A DNA stretch of 64,000 nucleotides from Wyeomyia smithii (Eukaryota; Arthropoda; Insecta; Diptera; Culicidae), in the NCBI RefSeq assembly GCF_029784165.1, contig NC_073694.1, positions 74,791,411 to 74,855,410 on the forward strand. The letters run 5' to 3'. The first letter of the stretch is position 1. Every line of letters begins with the position of its first letter. The notes beneath the pieces are model-generated. The model had not been told where the DNA came from, did no database searches, and saw nothing but the letters and a program-made list of their open reading frames with translations. The position numbers and the translations under genes were made by a program. Below, one piece after another: positions 47,735 through 58,842 of this stretch.

Positions 47735-48189
47735 ACAGATTTCAACGAATTTTTTGTAAATTAATAAAGAAGATTGTAATATTTAAGCATTTATTTTTCA
47801 AATTTATCTGGTACACTAAGTTATTATGTTCATTGATGATGATGGATTTTTGTTTGAATATAGCTAATAATATTAAATAGTAGAGTTAAAAAAAAATGAG
47901 TTGACTACACATGTTTGAGCCACGCGCGCGTAGACTGACATAGACAGTCTGGATACTGAGTACATCAGGGTTTAACTCCTGAAATTGAAACAAAAGGCAT
48001 ATCGGGTTGATAAGTTGCTTTTTTGGTTTGTAATATTATATATATTTTCATTAAGATTTTTAATATTTATCTGTTTTCACGATTTAGAACAAGGGGTTGG
48101 GAGAAAAAACTGAAAAGGCTTGGGTTTGCCTGTGAACTGTAAAGCTCGTTATCGAGAACTATAGTATCATAGGATCTCTCTCGTAGTTT

Positions 48190-48310
48190 TGGATCGTTAT
48201 CCAGAACCACTTCTGATTAGTTAAAGCTCCTGAATGTTAGGTTCGATTCCTAATCAAATCCAGATAATTTTCGGGTTGGAAACGTTTTGGATGAGCCTTG
48301 GATCAATGAA
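48190..48310 (+). repeat. SINE-like tRNA-derived segment
   Basis: AGGTTCGATTCCTAATC at 48239-48255 is a good B box with a short downstream body (TTTTCGGGTTGGAAACG). The upstream A-box region is degenerate. Confidence 0.45.
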
Positions 48311-48494
48311 GTTATTGGAAAATCGTTTTTTTTTTAATTTTCAAATTATTGGTATTCTTTTGAAAGGTTACTATGTCTGTATTAATAACCAGTCCGTTAT
48401 TTGTTTGCCTACTGGTTACATTGTATGTCTTTAAATAATATCTTTCTTACATAAATCGACCAGCTCAAACCGATGTAGGGGTATGAGGTGGGAC

Positions 48495-48522
48495 CATCAT
48501 CATCATCATCATCATCATCATT
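48495..48522. repeat. (ATC)n microsatellite
   Basis: About nine uninterrupted CAT units. Confidence 0.95.
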
Positions 48523-48577
48523 CTTCGCAATCGAATCTGTTTCCAATATGGCCGATTCTGCATTTGACATAACGTTA

Positions 48578-48723
48578 GGCCTTTGTCATGCTGAATGCCG
48601 ACGCGAGCGATCGGGCGAGAAACTTGCCGTGGGTTAATGGACAGCTCTGCCTACGGCTGTTCATGAACCTACGGCAAGTTTCTCGCCCGATCGCTCGCGT
48701 TGGCGTTCAGCATGACAAAGGCC
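48578..48723. mobile_element. 146-bp GGCCTTTG hairpin element, TTA target duplication
   Basis: Arms of about 60 bp are nearly perfect inverse complements (GGCCTTTGTCATGCTGAA, then GCGAGCGATCGGGCGAG) around a small loop. TTA flanks both sides (48575-48577 and 48724-48726), fitting PIF/Harbinger-type integration. A half copy lies at 8797-8877. Confidence 0.85.
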
Positions 48724-48795
48724 TTACACCATGTCTCAATTAGCAATACTCAGAGGGAGAGATATGCGAAGAAAATGTTGTGAGCCAAACGAACA

Positions 48796-49221
48796 TGTCT
48801 ACCCGAAAAAAATATCAAAAAAACCTTGAAAGTTGCTGTAATTATACATAGTTTTACCACGATTTAACTATGATTTTCATTGTAAATACATCAATTTTAC
48901 ATTAAATATCATTGTTCAGAATAATAGAAAACATTGTTTTTGTCATTTTCACCATGAAAAAGGGGTTTGTTATGTATATTAACAGCATTTTTTCAGGCAC
49001 TTTTCCCATACATTTAGAAGTCACTGACAATGTTTTTCATGGTAAAATTATTGTCGGCGGTAGATTCAACAACAAAAAACGTTGTAAAAACATGGTAATA
49101 ACAAAAAACGTGTGCAAGCTTACAGTAAAAATACCATGTTTTTTCTGGTTACAATAAAAAACATTGTGCATTTACTGTTCTCACCGCAAAATACATCGTA
49201 AATTTTTTTTCGGATAATTCC
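48796..49221. mobile_element. 426-bp insertion flanked by 14-bp direct repeats
   Basis: GAGCCAAACGAACA occurs at 48782-48795 and 49222-49235. Inside, the ends share an inverted CCGAAAAAAAT motif (near 48802-48813 and 49200-49213). Several palindromic phrases such as ATGGTAAAA and CATGTTTTTT occur. A 14-bp duplication is long for a TIR element. No ORF of note. Confidence 0.6.
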
Positions 49222-49785
49222 GAGCCAAACGAACAAGAAAGCTAACACATTGAGAGGTAATGCAATCAGGTTCAATAAAGAATATATTTATTTTCACACG
49301 TTTTGAATGTTCTATTTTTAAACAATGAATTGAGGATGCTCCTAAATTATTTTATCACAGTGATTTTTAACTGATGGTCCACAAACTATATCGCCAACAA
49401 AATAGTGTTCAATTATGGTGAAAATATATAAAATTACACTTTAACATAAAATTTAGACATCTTCACGGTTTTTCTTTTTTTTTTTTTTTATTTGACACGG
49501 CACGATACATTTTCTGTTTTACTGAGCCAAGTACAATTCGTATTAATTCTACGTTAGCAGGGAAAAGAGGGAGGCCTTTTATTTATTCTCGCGGCCGACT
49601 ACGAGCTAGTGGGGATTTAAGGTGAGAGGAGGGAAATACAATTCTTGCTTAAAACTAATTAAGATATACGATCTATTTGTGTTTCGACTGGTGTTCTTTT
49701 TTGTTTTTTAAACATAGATTTAGGCTCTTCGTGTTCGTGTCTCCAGCGTCGTATACGGGTATTCTGACAAATAGACAAAAGAATA

Positions 49786-52700
49786 TTAAATTTTAATGTC
49801 ATTTTTTTTCAAATAACAGTACAGTTGTGTCATGTACTGGAGATCACCGCTTCCCAGAATGTCTCTAACGGGTACGTTCGGTTGTTTTCCTCGGGCCCGG
49901 AGGGAATCTATAAGCTCGGACCTAACATCACAGAATTCGGCACACGACCAAACAACATGCTCGATGTCATGGTAGCCATCGCCACAAACGCAGTGATTAC
50001 TGTCTACAAGCCCTATACGAAAGAGATGCGTGTTTAACGTGTAGTGATTGGACATAAGTCTGGACATCACGCGAATGAAGTCCCGACCTACATCCAACCC
50101 CTTGAACCATGCTTTCGTCGATACCTTAGGAAAAATGGAATGTAGCCACCGTCCCAGTTCATCTGAGTTCCATGATGATTGCCAACTGTTGAGTGTTCTC
50201 TGACGCAAAATGCTATAAAATTCATCATAAGTAATTGGTCTTTCATAAATATCGCCATCAATAGCACCCACCTTAGCTAAAGAGTCAGCCTTTTCATTAC
50301 CCGGAATCGAGCAATGAGAAGGGACCCACGCTAAGGTAACCCGGTAATTTTTATCTGTTAAAGCACTTAAAAACCGCCGTATTTTCCCCAGGAAATACGG
50401 GGTGTGCTTCACAGGCTTCATCGATCGCAGAGCCTCAATGGCACTGAGACTATCTGTGAAGATGAAGTAGTGGTCTATGGGTAGGGTTTCGATGATTCCA
50501 AGAGAGTACTGAATAGCAGCAAGTTCTGCGACGTACACGGAAGCAGGAGCATCGAGTTTGTAGGAGGCGGTAAAATTTTCGTGGAAAACACCGAAGCCAG
50601 TGGACTCATCTAGATTAGATCCGTCAGTGTAAAACCTTTTATCATAACTAACATGTTTAAACTTATTGGAAAAAATCTTAGGGATCTCTTGGGCAATTGT
50701 TAGGGATCTCTCGCAATTGATCCGGGATACCAGAAATGTCTTGTTTCATGGTGGTGTCGAAGAATATAGCATTATTAGAAGTATCTAAAAGTGCAACATT
50801 GGAGGATTCGTATGAAGAAGGATTAATATCTTGAGCCATATAGTCAAAATATAAAGTCATAAATCTGGATTGAGATTGAAGGTCGACCAACCTCTCGAAA
50901 TTTTCAATTACTAATGGGTTCATAACTGTGCATCGAATTAGCAACCGGTAAGAGAGATTCCAAAAACGATGTTTCAACGGAAGAATACCCGCTAACACTT
51001 CAAGACTCATCGTATGGGTCGACTGCATGCAACCCAAGGCAATACGCAAACAACGATATTGTATTCTTTCTAGTTTCAAAATATGCGTGTTCGCAGCGGA
51101 GCGAAAGCAGAAACAACCGTACTCAAGAACTGACAGTATTGTTGTTTGGTATAACCTCAGAAGGTCTCCTGGGTGGGCTCCCCACCAGGTTCCGGTAATC
51201 GTACGAAGAAAATTAATCCTCTGTTGGCATTTTCGTGTCAGATACCTAATATGACAAGCCCAGGTGCATTTAGAGTCGAACCAGACCCCGAGATATTAAG
51301 CGACTAAAACCTGAGAGATCGTTTTACCCGTTAGTACGAGCTGCAGCTGAGCTGGGTTATGCTTCCTAGAAAAAACGACCAACTCAGTTTTCTCCGGAGA
51401 GAATTCGATACCCAGCTTAAGAGCCCATTCAGACAAATTGTCTAAGGTATCTTGCAATGGTCCTTGCAGATCGCTAGCCTCGCTACCAGTAATGGATACA
51501 ACGCTATCGTCTGCAAGTTGCCTTAGCGTGCATGAATTTGCAAGACATTCATCGATGTCATTGACGTAAAAATTATATAAGAGAGGACTTAAACATGAGC
51601 CCTGGGGAAGGCCCATGTAACTAATTCGGGAAGTTGTCGAATCGCCATGTGAGAAATACATATGCTTTTCTGACAACAAGTTGAGCAAAAAGTTATTCAA
51701 ATTGGTGAAAGTCCCTGCGAATGAAGTTTCGCGCTTAAAACTTCTACAGAGACAGAGTCAAAAGCCCCCTTAATATCCAAGAACGCAGAAGCCATTTGCT
51801 CTTTCCGAGCAAATGCGACTTGAATTTCAGTAGAAAGCAACGCTAGGCAATCGTTCGTCCCTTTGCCCCGGCGAAAGCCAAATTGAGTATCTGAAAGTAA
51901 ACCGTTTGTTTCGACCCATTTGTCTAACCGTAAGAGGATCATTTTCTCCATTAATTTCCGGAGGCAAGAGAGCATCGCAATCGGCCTATATGAATTGTGA
52001 TCAGAGGCAGGTTTCCCGGGTTTCCCAATAGCAATGACTTTTACCTCCCTCCAGTCATGCGGAACAATATTTAGCTCAAGAAACTTGTTGAACAAATTCA
52101 ACAAGCGTCTTTTTGCAGAGTCGGGTAGATTCTTCAACAGGTTGAGTTCCGTAGTTACTATAAACGCGTCGCGAAAGGTTTTCTGTTCCGGTACAGAGTC
52201 CGGACAGACCTTTTTGGCAAAATCGAGTATCCAGCGATCTGAATACTCCTCACTCTCATTCGAAACGTCACGGTTCCGCATGCGCCTGGCGGTATCCCAA
52301 AGAGTGCTCATCGCTGTTTCCCTCGACAACGCGTTTACGAACCGCCGCCAGTACCCGCGTTTTCTCGCCTTTACTAAGCTCTTCATCTGCCTGCCCAGTG
52401 CCTCGTACTTTCGAAGCAGGTTGACAGTGCCGTACTCCCGGTAGTCCTTATACGCCGCGGACCTTCGCACGTACAGCTCAAAGCACTCTATGTCCCACCA
52501 TTTGTTGGGAGGGCGCTGTCTAATCGTTACCCCGGGTATCGGTTTCGTCTGAGCTTGAGTCGCGGCGTCGATTATCAAGCCAGACAAGAACGCGTATTCT
52601 TCCTCCGGAGGAAGTTCCTCGTGAGTCTCGATAGATTCCGCTATAATAGACTCATAACGCTTCCAATCAATATTACGTGTAAGGCCGTAGGAAATATTGA

Positions 52701-53403
52701 TTGGGTTCGGGGCAGTTGAACCATTAGCAATTGATATAACGATTGGAAGATGATCACTACCGTGGGTATCGTTGATTACTTTCCACTGGCAATCTAACGC
52801 TAGTGATGTCGAGCAGAGGGATAGGTCAAGCACGCTTTCACGTGCTGGAGGATTAGGTACACGTGTCGCTTCCCCAGTATTTAAAAGTGTCATATTGAAG
52901 TCGTCGATCAAGTTACAAATTAAAGAAGATCGGTTGTCGTCGTACAGCGACCCCCATAGCGAACAGTGAGAGTTAAAATCTCCCAAAATCATAAAAGGTG
53001 CGGGAAGCAATTCTGCTATATCAAGGAGTTGCTTCTGTTCAATCCGCGCGGATGGGGGAATATATAACGAAACAAGGCAAAGGTCTTTTCCATTCAAATT
53101 CGTTTGAATGGCAACAACTTCAATATTCGAGATCGAGGGGAGGTCGATTCTGAAAAAAGAATAGCACTTTTTGATCCCTAAAAGTACCCCTCCACCGTGT
53201 GAGTCTCGATCTCGACGAATAATGTTAAAATCGTGGAAATTGAGTTGATCGTTCGAATTGAGAAAGGTTTCACAGAGCGCGAATGCGTCACAATTGTATG
53301 TATTCATCAAATGAGAAAATAAATCGAATTTGGGGATGATACTTCTGCAATTCCACTGTAATACAGTGAAAAAATTCCTAACCTCTTTCGCCGTATTAGT
53401 CAT
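49786..53403 (-). pseudogene. LINE ORF2: endonuclease, RT and RNase H, four lesions
   Basis: Endonuclease: LQWNCRSI, FALCETFL, ILGDFNSHCSLWG, SVLDLSLCS, GSDHLPIVISI. RT: YRPIAMLSCLRKLMEKMIL, QFGFRRGKGTNDC, AFLDIKGAFDSV, GLPQGSCLSPLLYNF and active-site LADDS. RNase H: YTDGSN, AELAAIQ, FTDSLSA, NEKADSLAK, giving all four acidic positions. Final HCVCGDGYHDIEHVVWSC is a CCHC motif. Breaks: a single-base frameshift near 51700, TAA at 51298-51296, a frameshift at 50680-50710 beside an imperfect duplication GAGATCCCTAA, and an apparent in-frame loss of RT motif 1 (the usual PGxD is absent before NLLKNLP). Confidence 0.88.
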
Positions 53404-54787
53404 CGAAAGATATAATAGCTGAAATGAGGGGCCAAGTTGCTGCTAGTTGCTTCAAAAAGGTTTTCACTGGAGGAAGAAGGGCAAGAAGAATATTTTGTAG
53501 GGGATCTGGTATGTTGAATGTTTTAAATATCCAGTCCACAATATCAGAAAATTTTATGAGCCCTGTTTCTTTTTTATCTTCTGATCGAGGAATGGGTGCA
53601 CGAGGGGTTTTTGGTGCCCCAGGAAGCGGAGGGTACTCCTGGTTTGATTTGAAATTAAAACCGGGGGGTACTTGCTTCGGTTTTTCTTCACCGCTTCCTT
53701 TTTGTGTTGTCTTATTGGTCATTCCGCTAGGGGTTATCTTACGACCTTTGCGAGAAAGATTAGGAGAGTTGAGCATTCTCCTCTTCCTAGATCCCTCTGG
53801 CAAGGCATAGGAACACCCTTCGACGGGATCGTCAGATGTACCCTCATCAGTTGGCAAGAAGGAAAAGATGTTTCTTGTCAAGGGTGGCTCAGCCCTCTTA
53901 AGCATTTCTGCAAAAGAGCGCTTTGATCGTTCCTTAAGGGAACGCTTAATTTTTTCCTCGCGCTGTTTGTACGCGGGACATGCCGGAAGGTCATGCCGAG
54001 TTCCCTCGCAATAAAGACACTTTTCAGTATCCCCACTGCAAGCGTTCTCAGCATGATTGCCTCCGCACTTGCTACAGCGTGCCTTGTTGCAGCAGTAGGT
54101 GGCTGTGTGACCTAACTGCTTACAGTTTTGGCAATGCATGACCCGCGGTACGAACAGGCGTACAGGTAGACGAACCCTGTCCAAGCGGACGTAGTTCGGC
54201 AGCGCGGATCCGGCGAATGTTACTCGGAAGGAATCCGAAGGGAGGAATTTCTTCTTCCCTTCTTCGATGGATACTGAATGCAATTGCTTGCAATCCAGTA
54301 TCTTTACATTTTGCATCAAGGGGTTTTTAAAACAGCCAACTCCATGACGCAAAATGTCATCGACAGTGAGATTCCCCTCGGTAACCACACCGTCGATTTA
54401 TACATCCTTGGCAGGGATGTACACGCGATACTCTCTCGTGAAGAGCTCGTAGCCAGCAATTTCGTTTGCTTGCTTCAAGCTACTCACGACAACTCGCAGT
54501 TTGTTCGGCCTCACCTTCGTAATCTCGGTTAGGGCCGAAAAATGTTTTGCCAGGTCTTTGCCAATTTGAATAATATTCAATGGCTTCTTTATGGGCCGGA
54601 AAAAAACAACGTGGGGACCGCGAGCGGCATCTGGGTAAGCTTTTACCCGTACTTCCGGTACTCTTGGTACAGGACTTGGCAAAGGGGAGGGCACAGGGGA
54701 AGGTAGAGGTGAGCTGATGGGAGAAATTTCAATTTCTTCCCCGTTTGTTTCCACCTCCAGGAAAAGTTGCACCTGCATGTCGTCCAT
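53396..54787 (-). pseudogene. LINE ORF1, gag-like protein with one in-frame stop
   Basis: The frame starts MDDMQVQLFLEVE, has a Pro/Ser-rich segment, and reads to YIPAKDV, then a TAA at 54400-54398. It resumes in the same frame with IDGVVTEGNLTVDDIL. Downstream come three zinc knuckles (CQNCKQLGHTATYC, CSKCGGNHAENAC, CLYCEGTRHDLPAC), a Lys/Arg-rich segment and the end SFDD. Total 463 codons. A single point mutation accounts for the break. Its stop overlaps the ORF2 start in ATGACTAA. Confidence 0.85.
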
Positions 54788-54904
54788 TTTGCGGGAGCGT
54801 TACGCTCTACCGCACACAAACGATAAATATTCGAATATGGGGGGGGGGGGATCAGGTAGTTGATATTAAATTTTAACAACAATTTTTCAATCTACAATGG
54901 ATCA

Positions 54905-55060
54905 AATAAAAAAAAAGACAGTAATACTAATACTAATAACAATAGTAATAATAATAATAATAATAATTGTAGAAATAATAATTATAATAACAATAATAAT
55001 AATATCAATAATAATATGAATAATAATATTATAACATAGTAATAATATTGATAATTATAG
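54905..55060. repeat. (AAT)n-rich low-complexity tract
   Basis: Interrupted runs of AAT and ATA triplets over about 150 bp. Just before it, a run of about 13 G at 54838-54850. Confidence 0.9.
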
Positions 55061-55079
55061 TAAAAATTCTAAATGTAAT

Positions 55080-55530
55080 ACTTCACCGAACGTCTAAGTC
55101 ACGACCTCACGGCTGATAGTTGGATTAATCGAGTGTCTCCACAGAACAAACAATGACGATCCAGCTTCGTGTTGTGACACAGTGGCCGTATCTTACACGC
55201 GACCTTGTAGATGCCACTTGTAGTTGACTTCCACTCGCTCGATCGTATGGTGGTCCGTGCTGCTAGCGGGGTAACAGCGGTGCGGGAGAATTATTCTTGC
55301 TGATATATCAGCTGCGTATCGAATCACTGGCGGGGTAGCCTGCCCCTACCAGTGTGCAGATGTTTCTGCCGATAAACAACAGGCTATTGTTATCGCGCAA
55401 CACAAGAACTAATCGACAAAAAAACACCCGTACGATAACTCGTGTATTGTTATTTTGCGAACTCAAACGGAGATAAACAATTTGCGTCTAATCGAGACGA
55501 AAGCAAAACAACGAATGTTCACGGTTTTTC
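55080..55530 (-). other. GC-richer unique-looking stretch, possible LINE leader
   Basis: No open frame. The composition resembles the LINE coding part more than the AT-rich flank, so it may be the 5' UTR of the adjacent element. The evidence is weak. Confidence 0.3.
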
Positions 55531-55674
55531 TGATGCACTTTATCATTCCCCAGGACTCCCATCGTCACCACCGGTTATACGAGTCGAATGAAAAAGTTAG
55601 TTAACTGGCGATTTGAGAAGAGATCTGGCCCCTCTGACATGTGAAACCTAGTTGCCAAATTGGCGATTTTTTTA

Positions 55675-55704
55675 TCTCTCTCTCTCTCTCTTTCTCTCTC
55701 TCTC
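55675..55704. repeat. (TC)n microsatellite
   Basis: About thirty bases of TC with one TTT interruption. Confidence 0.95.
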
Positions 55705-55915
55705 ATGAAAAATATTTCGAATATATTACTCGATATCGATAGATATATTTTGATATTTATCATTTATCCGTCAATTGACAACCCTCTAACGATAATATAA
55801 CTTCAATGAGCTATGATATAAATAGAGGAGTGCCCGAAAATGCAACGATAAATGCTTCGTAATATTAAATATTGGAAGTATTTCGCAGTATATCAATAGT
55901 GTCTTGCCCCAAGGA

Positions 55916-56066
55916 TGACATCATTAAAAAACATAAATCAAAACAACGAACAATGTTGCTCAGCAACACTGCCAGCAAGCCTGATGAAAAATTTTAACGC
56001 ACTCGGGGTTTTCAATTTCAGCCAATCAGCGAGTGGCTCCCAAAGCGGATGCAAATCTATACCCAT
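55916..56066 (+). repeat. 150-bp dispersed repeat, partner of 40655-40803
   Basis: Begins TGACATCATT and contains ACAATGTTGCTCAGCAACAC, CCAATCAGCGAGTGGCTCC and TCTATACCCATTTG. The two copies are inverted relative to each other. Confidence 0.75.
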
Positions 56067-56617
56067 TTGTATTGCTCATTTCATTGAAGCTTGGACTTTC
56101 GATACACTTCAAGGATCACACTTTTTATGAGTAAGAATGGTTGCCAGGATTTGACGGTATAAAAAATGTTACTTGATTATCAATGATTTATTTTTTAATA
56201 ATTCGATTGTATACTTTCATGCTTACAGATGTTGATCATAAACACAAGTATTGATATAGACTATATTATAACTTAATAAGAAGCCAAAGCTCGCCTTAAT
56301 TGGCAGTTTGAGGTTAAAATATAACACTTGAAAATTTACATTGTAATGTACCGCTCTTCTGGCACCACTGCCAACTGCAATGGCGAGCCTAGCGCTAGCT
56401 CATCCGATCGATAGATAAAAACTTACAAAAACAGAACGAAATGCAAACACTCTCGGTTCAGTGCACGATAGATTCCATTTCTGCTGCATTTCAACCACTC
56501 TGTTACGCTTTTGATTATTCAGTGTGCGAAGTAAACGGTGTCCCCTACGTTTCAGCAATCGATTCCAGGTTAATAATGATCTATATTGAGAATTAGTTGT
56601 TTTTGTTTCTTTTGAAG

Positions 56618-57807
56618 ATGAACAGCACCATGGGAGACAGTGAAAAAAATGACTCGGCGGACGATTTTAGATGTAAGTTGAAGAGGAAATGGAAAAGACG
56701 CGACTCGGTTACAGAGATTGAAACGGAAAACTCACAAGACATCGATTACGACCCAGATCTAGATTCCGACAGTTTTTTCATCGAAGCCCCTGATGAAGAG
56801 ATCGGAGATGCGGAAGATCTTTTGTGCAAATCTTTGGGCGTGGATGACCGAGCTGATGATTCGTTGAATGAAGCAAAAGGTGTGAATGCAGTAAGGAATG
56901 GAATCTCTCGCTGCGTGCCACTTTTTTCAAGCGCAAGTTCGTTGGAGAAACTTCCGGAGGACAGTTTGCGTCAGAAGTGTTGCATGGTAATATCGTGCGA
57001 GAAATTTTGCAAGAAATATGGAAAGTTATTAAACCTGTTATCCGTCAGGAGGTCGTTTTTGAAGAAAAGAATGGCCATCTAGTTCTAACTTGGTCAAACA
57101 CCGAACCGACATTCGAAGACCTGGGGAAATTTGTGTACCTTCAAAATCAAGCGAACCGAAGACGTATCGATATTGACAAAGTGGGCAGCAAGCAGCTGAT
57201 CAGCTGGTGTTTTAAGGACAAGGACATTCGTGTGCATGTTCATATCTACTCGACAGCAGTTTCGTCTAAACAGCTGTGGGAGTTAGTTGAAAAGCAGTTG
57301 ATACGACACCAGGACTGTGATAGAGCAGGAGCCCCTAACAATCAATCCTTAACAGCTCTGGCGAATCAGCTGCGGGACATATATGGTACGCACTTAACCG
57401 GACATGCAAGTTCCTGGAAAATCTGGGCCAACTACATACATTCTACTCCTGCACATGAACGTGAACGTCGGAAGAATGAATTGCCCCCTCAATCAATCAT
57501 CAAGTTTTTCCGCTCTGTCCCCATTTCGGAAGCGGTTCAACTCGAAAGCACTCGGATTGGCCTGACGGTTGCCTCAACAATCAATCAAGGATATTCATCG
57601 GACTTAGCGATTCTGGAAGATGAGGTGAACGAAATGATCGCCTTGGGAGAACGCATTAAGCACAGGCTTGGAGCGATTCGAGCCAGGTGTTTCATAAACT
57701 CCGGCATTGTCACCGCATTGCAGGATTCTGTGCGGCCAGCAGAGGACAACATAAGTCGGTTTCTAGCAGAGAATGTGACGGATATGAATGATGTAGATCA
57801 TTTGTGA
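56618..57807 (+). CDS. Accessory protein of the DNA transposon (unknown function), two exons
   Basis: Exons 56618-56890 and 56965-57807 flank a 74-nt intron (donor GCA|GTAAGG, acceptor GGACAG). Removal joins the two frames in phase and gives 371 residues. The N-terminus (MNSTMGDSEKNDSADD) contains a basic nuclear-signal-like segment KLKRKWKRR, then an acidic stretch (DIDYDPDLDSDS). The C-terminal 280 residues are uninterrupted, mostly helical in look (VREILQEIWKVIKPVI, DEVNEMIALGERIKHRLG). I recognise no domain. AATAAA follows at 57832-57837. The alternative to splicing is a one-base frameshift, but the intron gives clean boundaries. The intact frame next to a broken transposase is notable. 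Confidence 0.6.
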
Positions 57808-58688
57808 AGCTTTAAGACTGATTCTATTTCCAATAAAAGAACTGCTGCTTTTCTTATTGTAGTCAATATTTATTTATTAAATCAAGGAGAAAATTTAGAA
57901 TATTAAATTGATGGATAGACGTTAGATAGTTTCATATTTATCTAACAAATTGCCCGACATGCCTTTTGAAGGATGAAATGTTCCGCCAGCTGAATAACCG
58001 CAATGATAAAATATCTTCGTGCAATCGTAATTCTCTAGTCCCATGAATGTTTCCAATGCAACATGAGTCATGTTTGCTTTGGTGTTTTCTGGATAAGCTC
58101 TTCTGATACGTGATTTAGCTGTTCCGAATACCAACTCCAGCAGATTGTAAAAAGGGCAGTAGGGTGGTAAAAATACAGGGATAATGCCTATAGAGCCCAA
58201 ATATAAAATAATGTTTGGGTCACAATGAATCTTCGCTCCATCCATGACCCAAATAGAGTTCGGTCCAGGATAGCGATGCACCTTATCGGCAGCTTTCGAA
58301 AAATTTAATTCGTGTGAATGTCCCTTCCGTTTCAAAACTGTCCAGTACACCGTTTAATCCCAGTAAGCACAAAAATGAAGCCCTTGCGCGTCGCACAAAT
58401 TCCCCTCGAAAAACTAACCGCTTCCCTTTTGCACCATATCCGCGAAACCGTAAAACTCCTTTATAATCTACTGATATCTCATCCAGAAACACGAGGTTAT
58501 AAATGTCCCAATCGAAAGAATTCATTTCAGTGCAAAAACGTAATATTTCATTTTCTTAATCTGGATCGCTCTGCGTTCTAACGCTTTCCAGGTCAACCCT
58601 TCGGCGTGGAGGATCCTGCAAACCGTTGCTCCGCTTAAATTCTTGCTGAACTGACGATGAAACAGATCTCGGCATTCATCTAGATAAA

Positions 58689-58830
58689 TGTAGTGTATTC
58701 CAAAAATACTCGTAGTGAAAACTTGAGAGTTTATTGAGTTGCTTTATTCTAGTTTGACGGTTACAATTGGAATGAATAATTTTTCTATCAACCACAGTTA
58801 GTGATTGCTGCGATTGATTGGAATGGAACA
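58689..58830 (-). repeat. 3' LTR of the gypsy element
   Basis: Begins TGTAGTGTATTCC and ends GGAATGGAACA (plus strand). It differs from the other LTR by short duplicated bits (GCT near 58741 and a 7-bp GTGATTG-like repeat near 58801). Confidence 0.95.
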
Positions 58831-58842
58831 TCTCCCCCCTTA
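58831..58842 (-). other. Polypurine tract
   Basis: On the minus strand TTAAGGGGGGAGA directly precedes the 3' LTR; it primes plus-strand DNA synthesis. Confidence 0.85.

Larger units (their letters stand above)
49465..54840 (-). mobile_element. I/LOA-type LINE with RNase H, two overlapping ORFs
   Basis: Minus strand: ORF1 with three CCHC knuckles (54787-53396), then ORF2 (53403-49786) with endonuclease, reverse transcriptase, RNase H and a C-terminal CCHC. RNase H in ORF2 is the mark of I, LOA and related clades. The 3' UTR ends in an A-rich run (minus strand) at about 49487-49470. Each ORF has a few breaks. The 5' end is not fixed; GC-richer sequence at 55080-55530 may be part of the leader. 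Confidence 0.9.

Noticed and set aside
56441..56600. Short frame MQTLSVQCTIDSISAAFQPL upstream of the accessory gene
   Set aside because: It cannot be spliced in phase to the accessory ATG and is only about 50 codons long.
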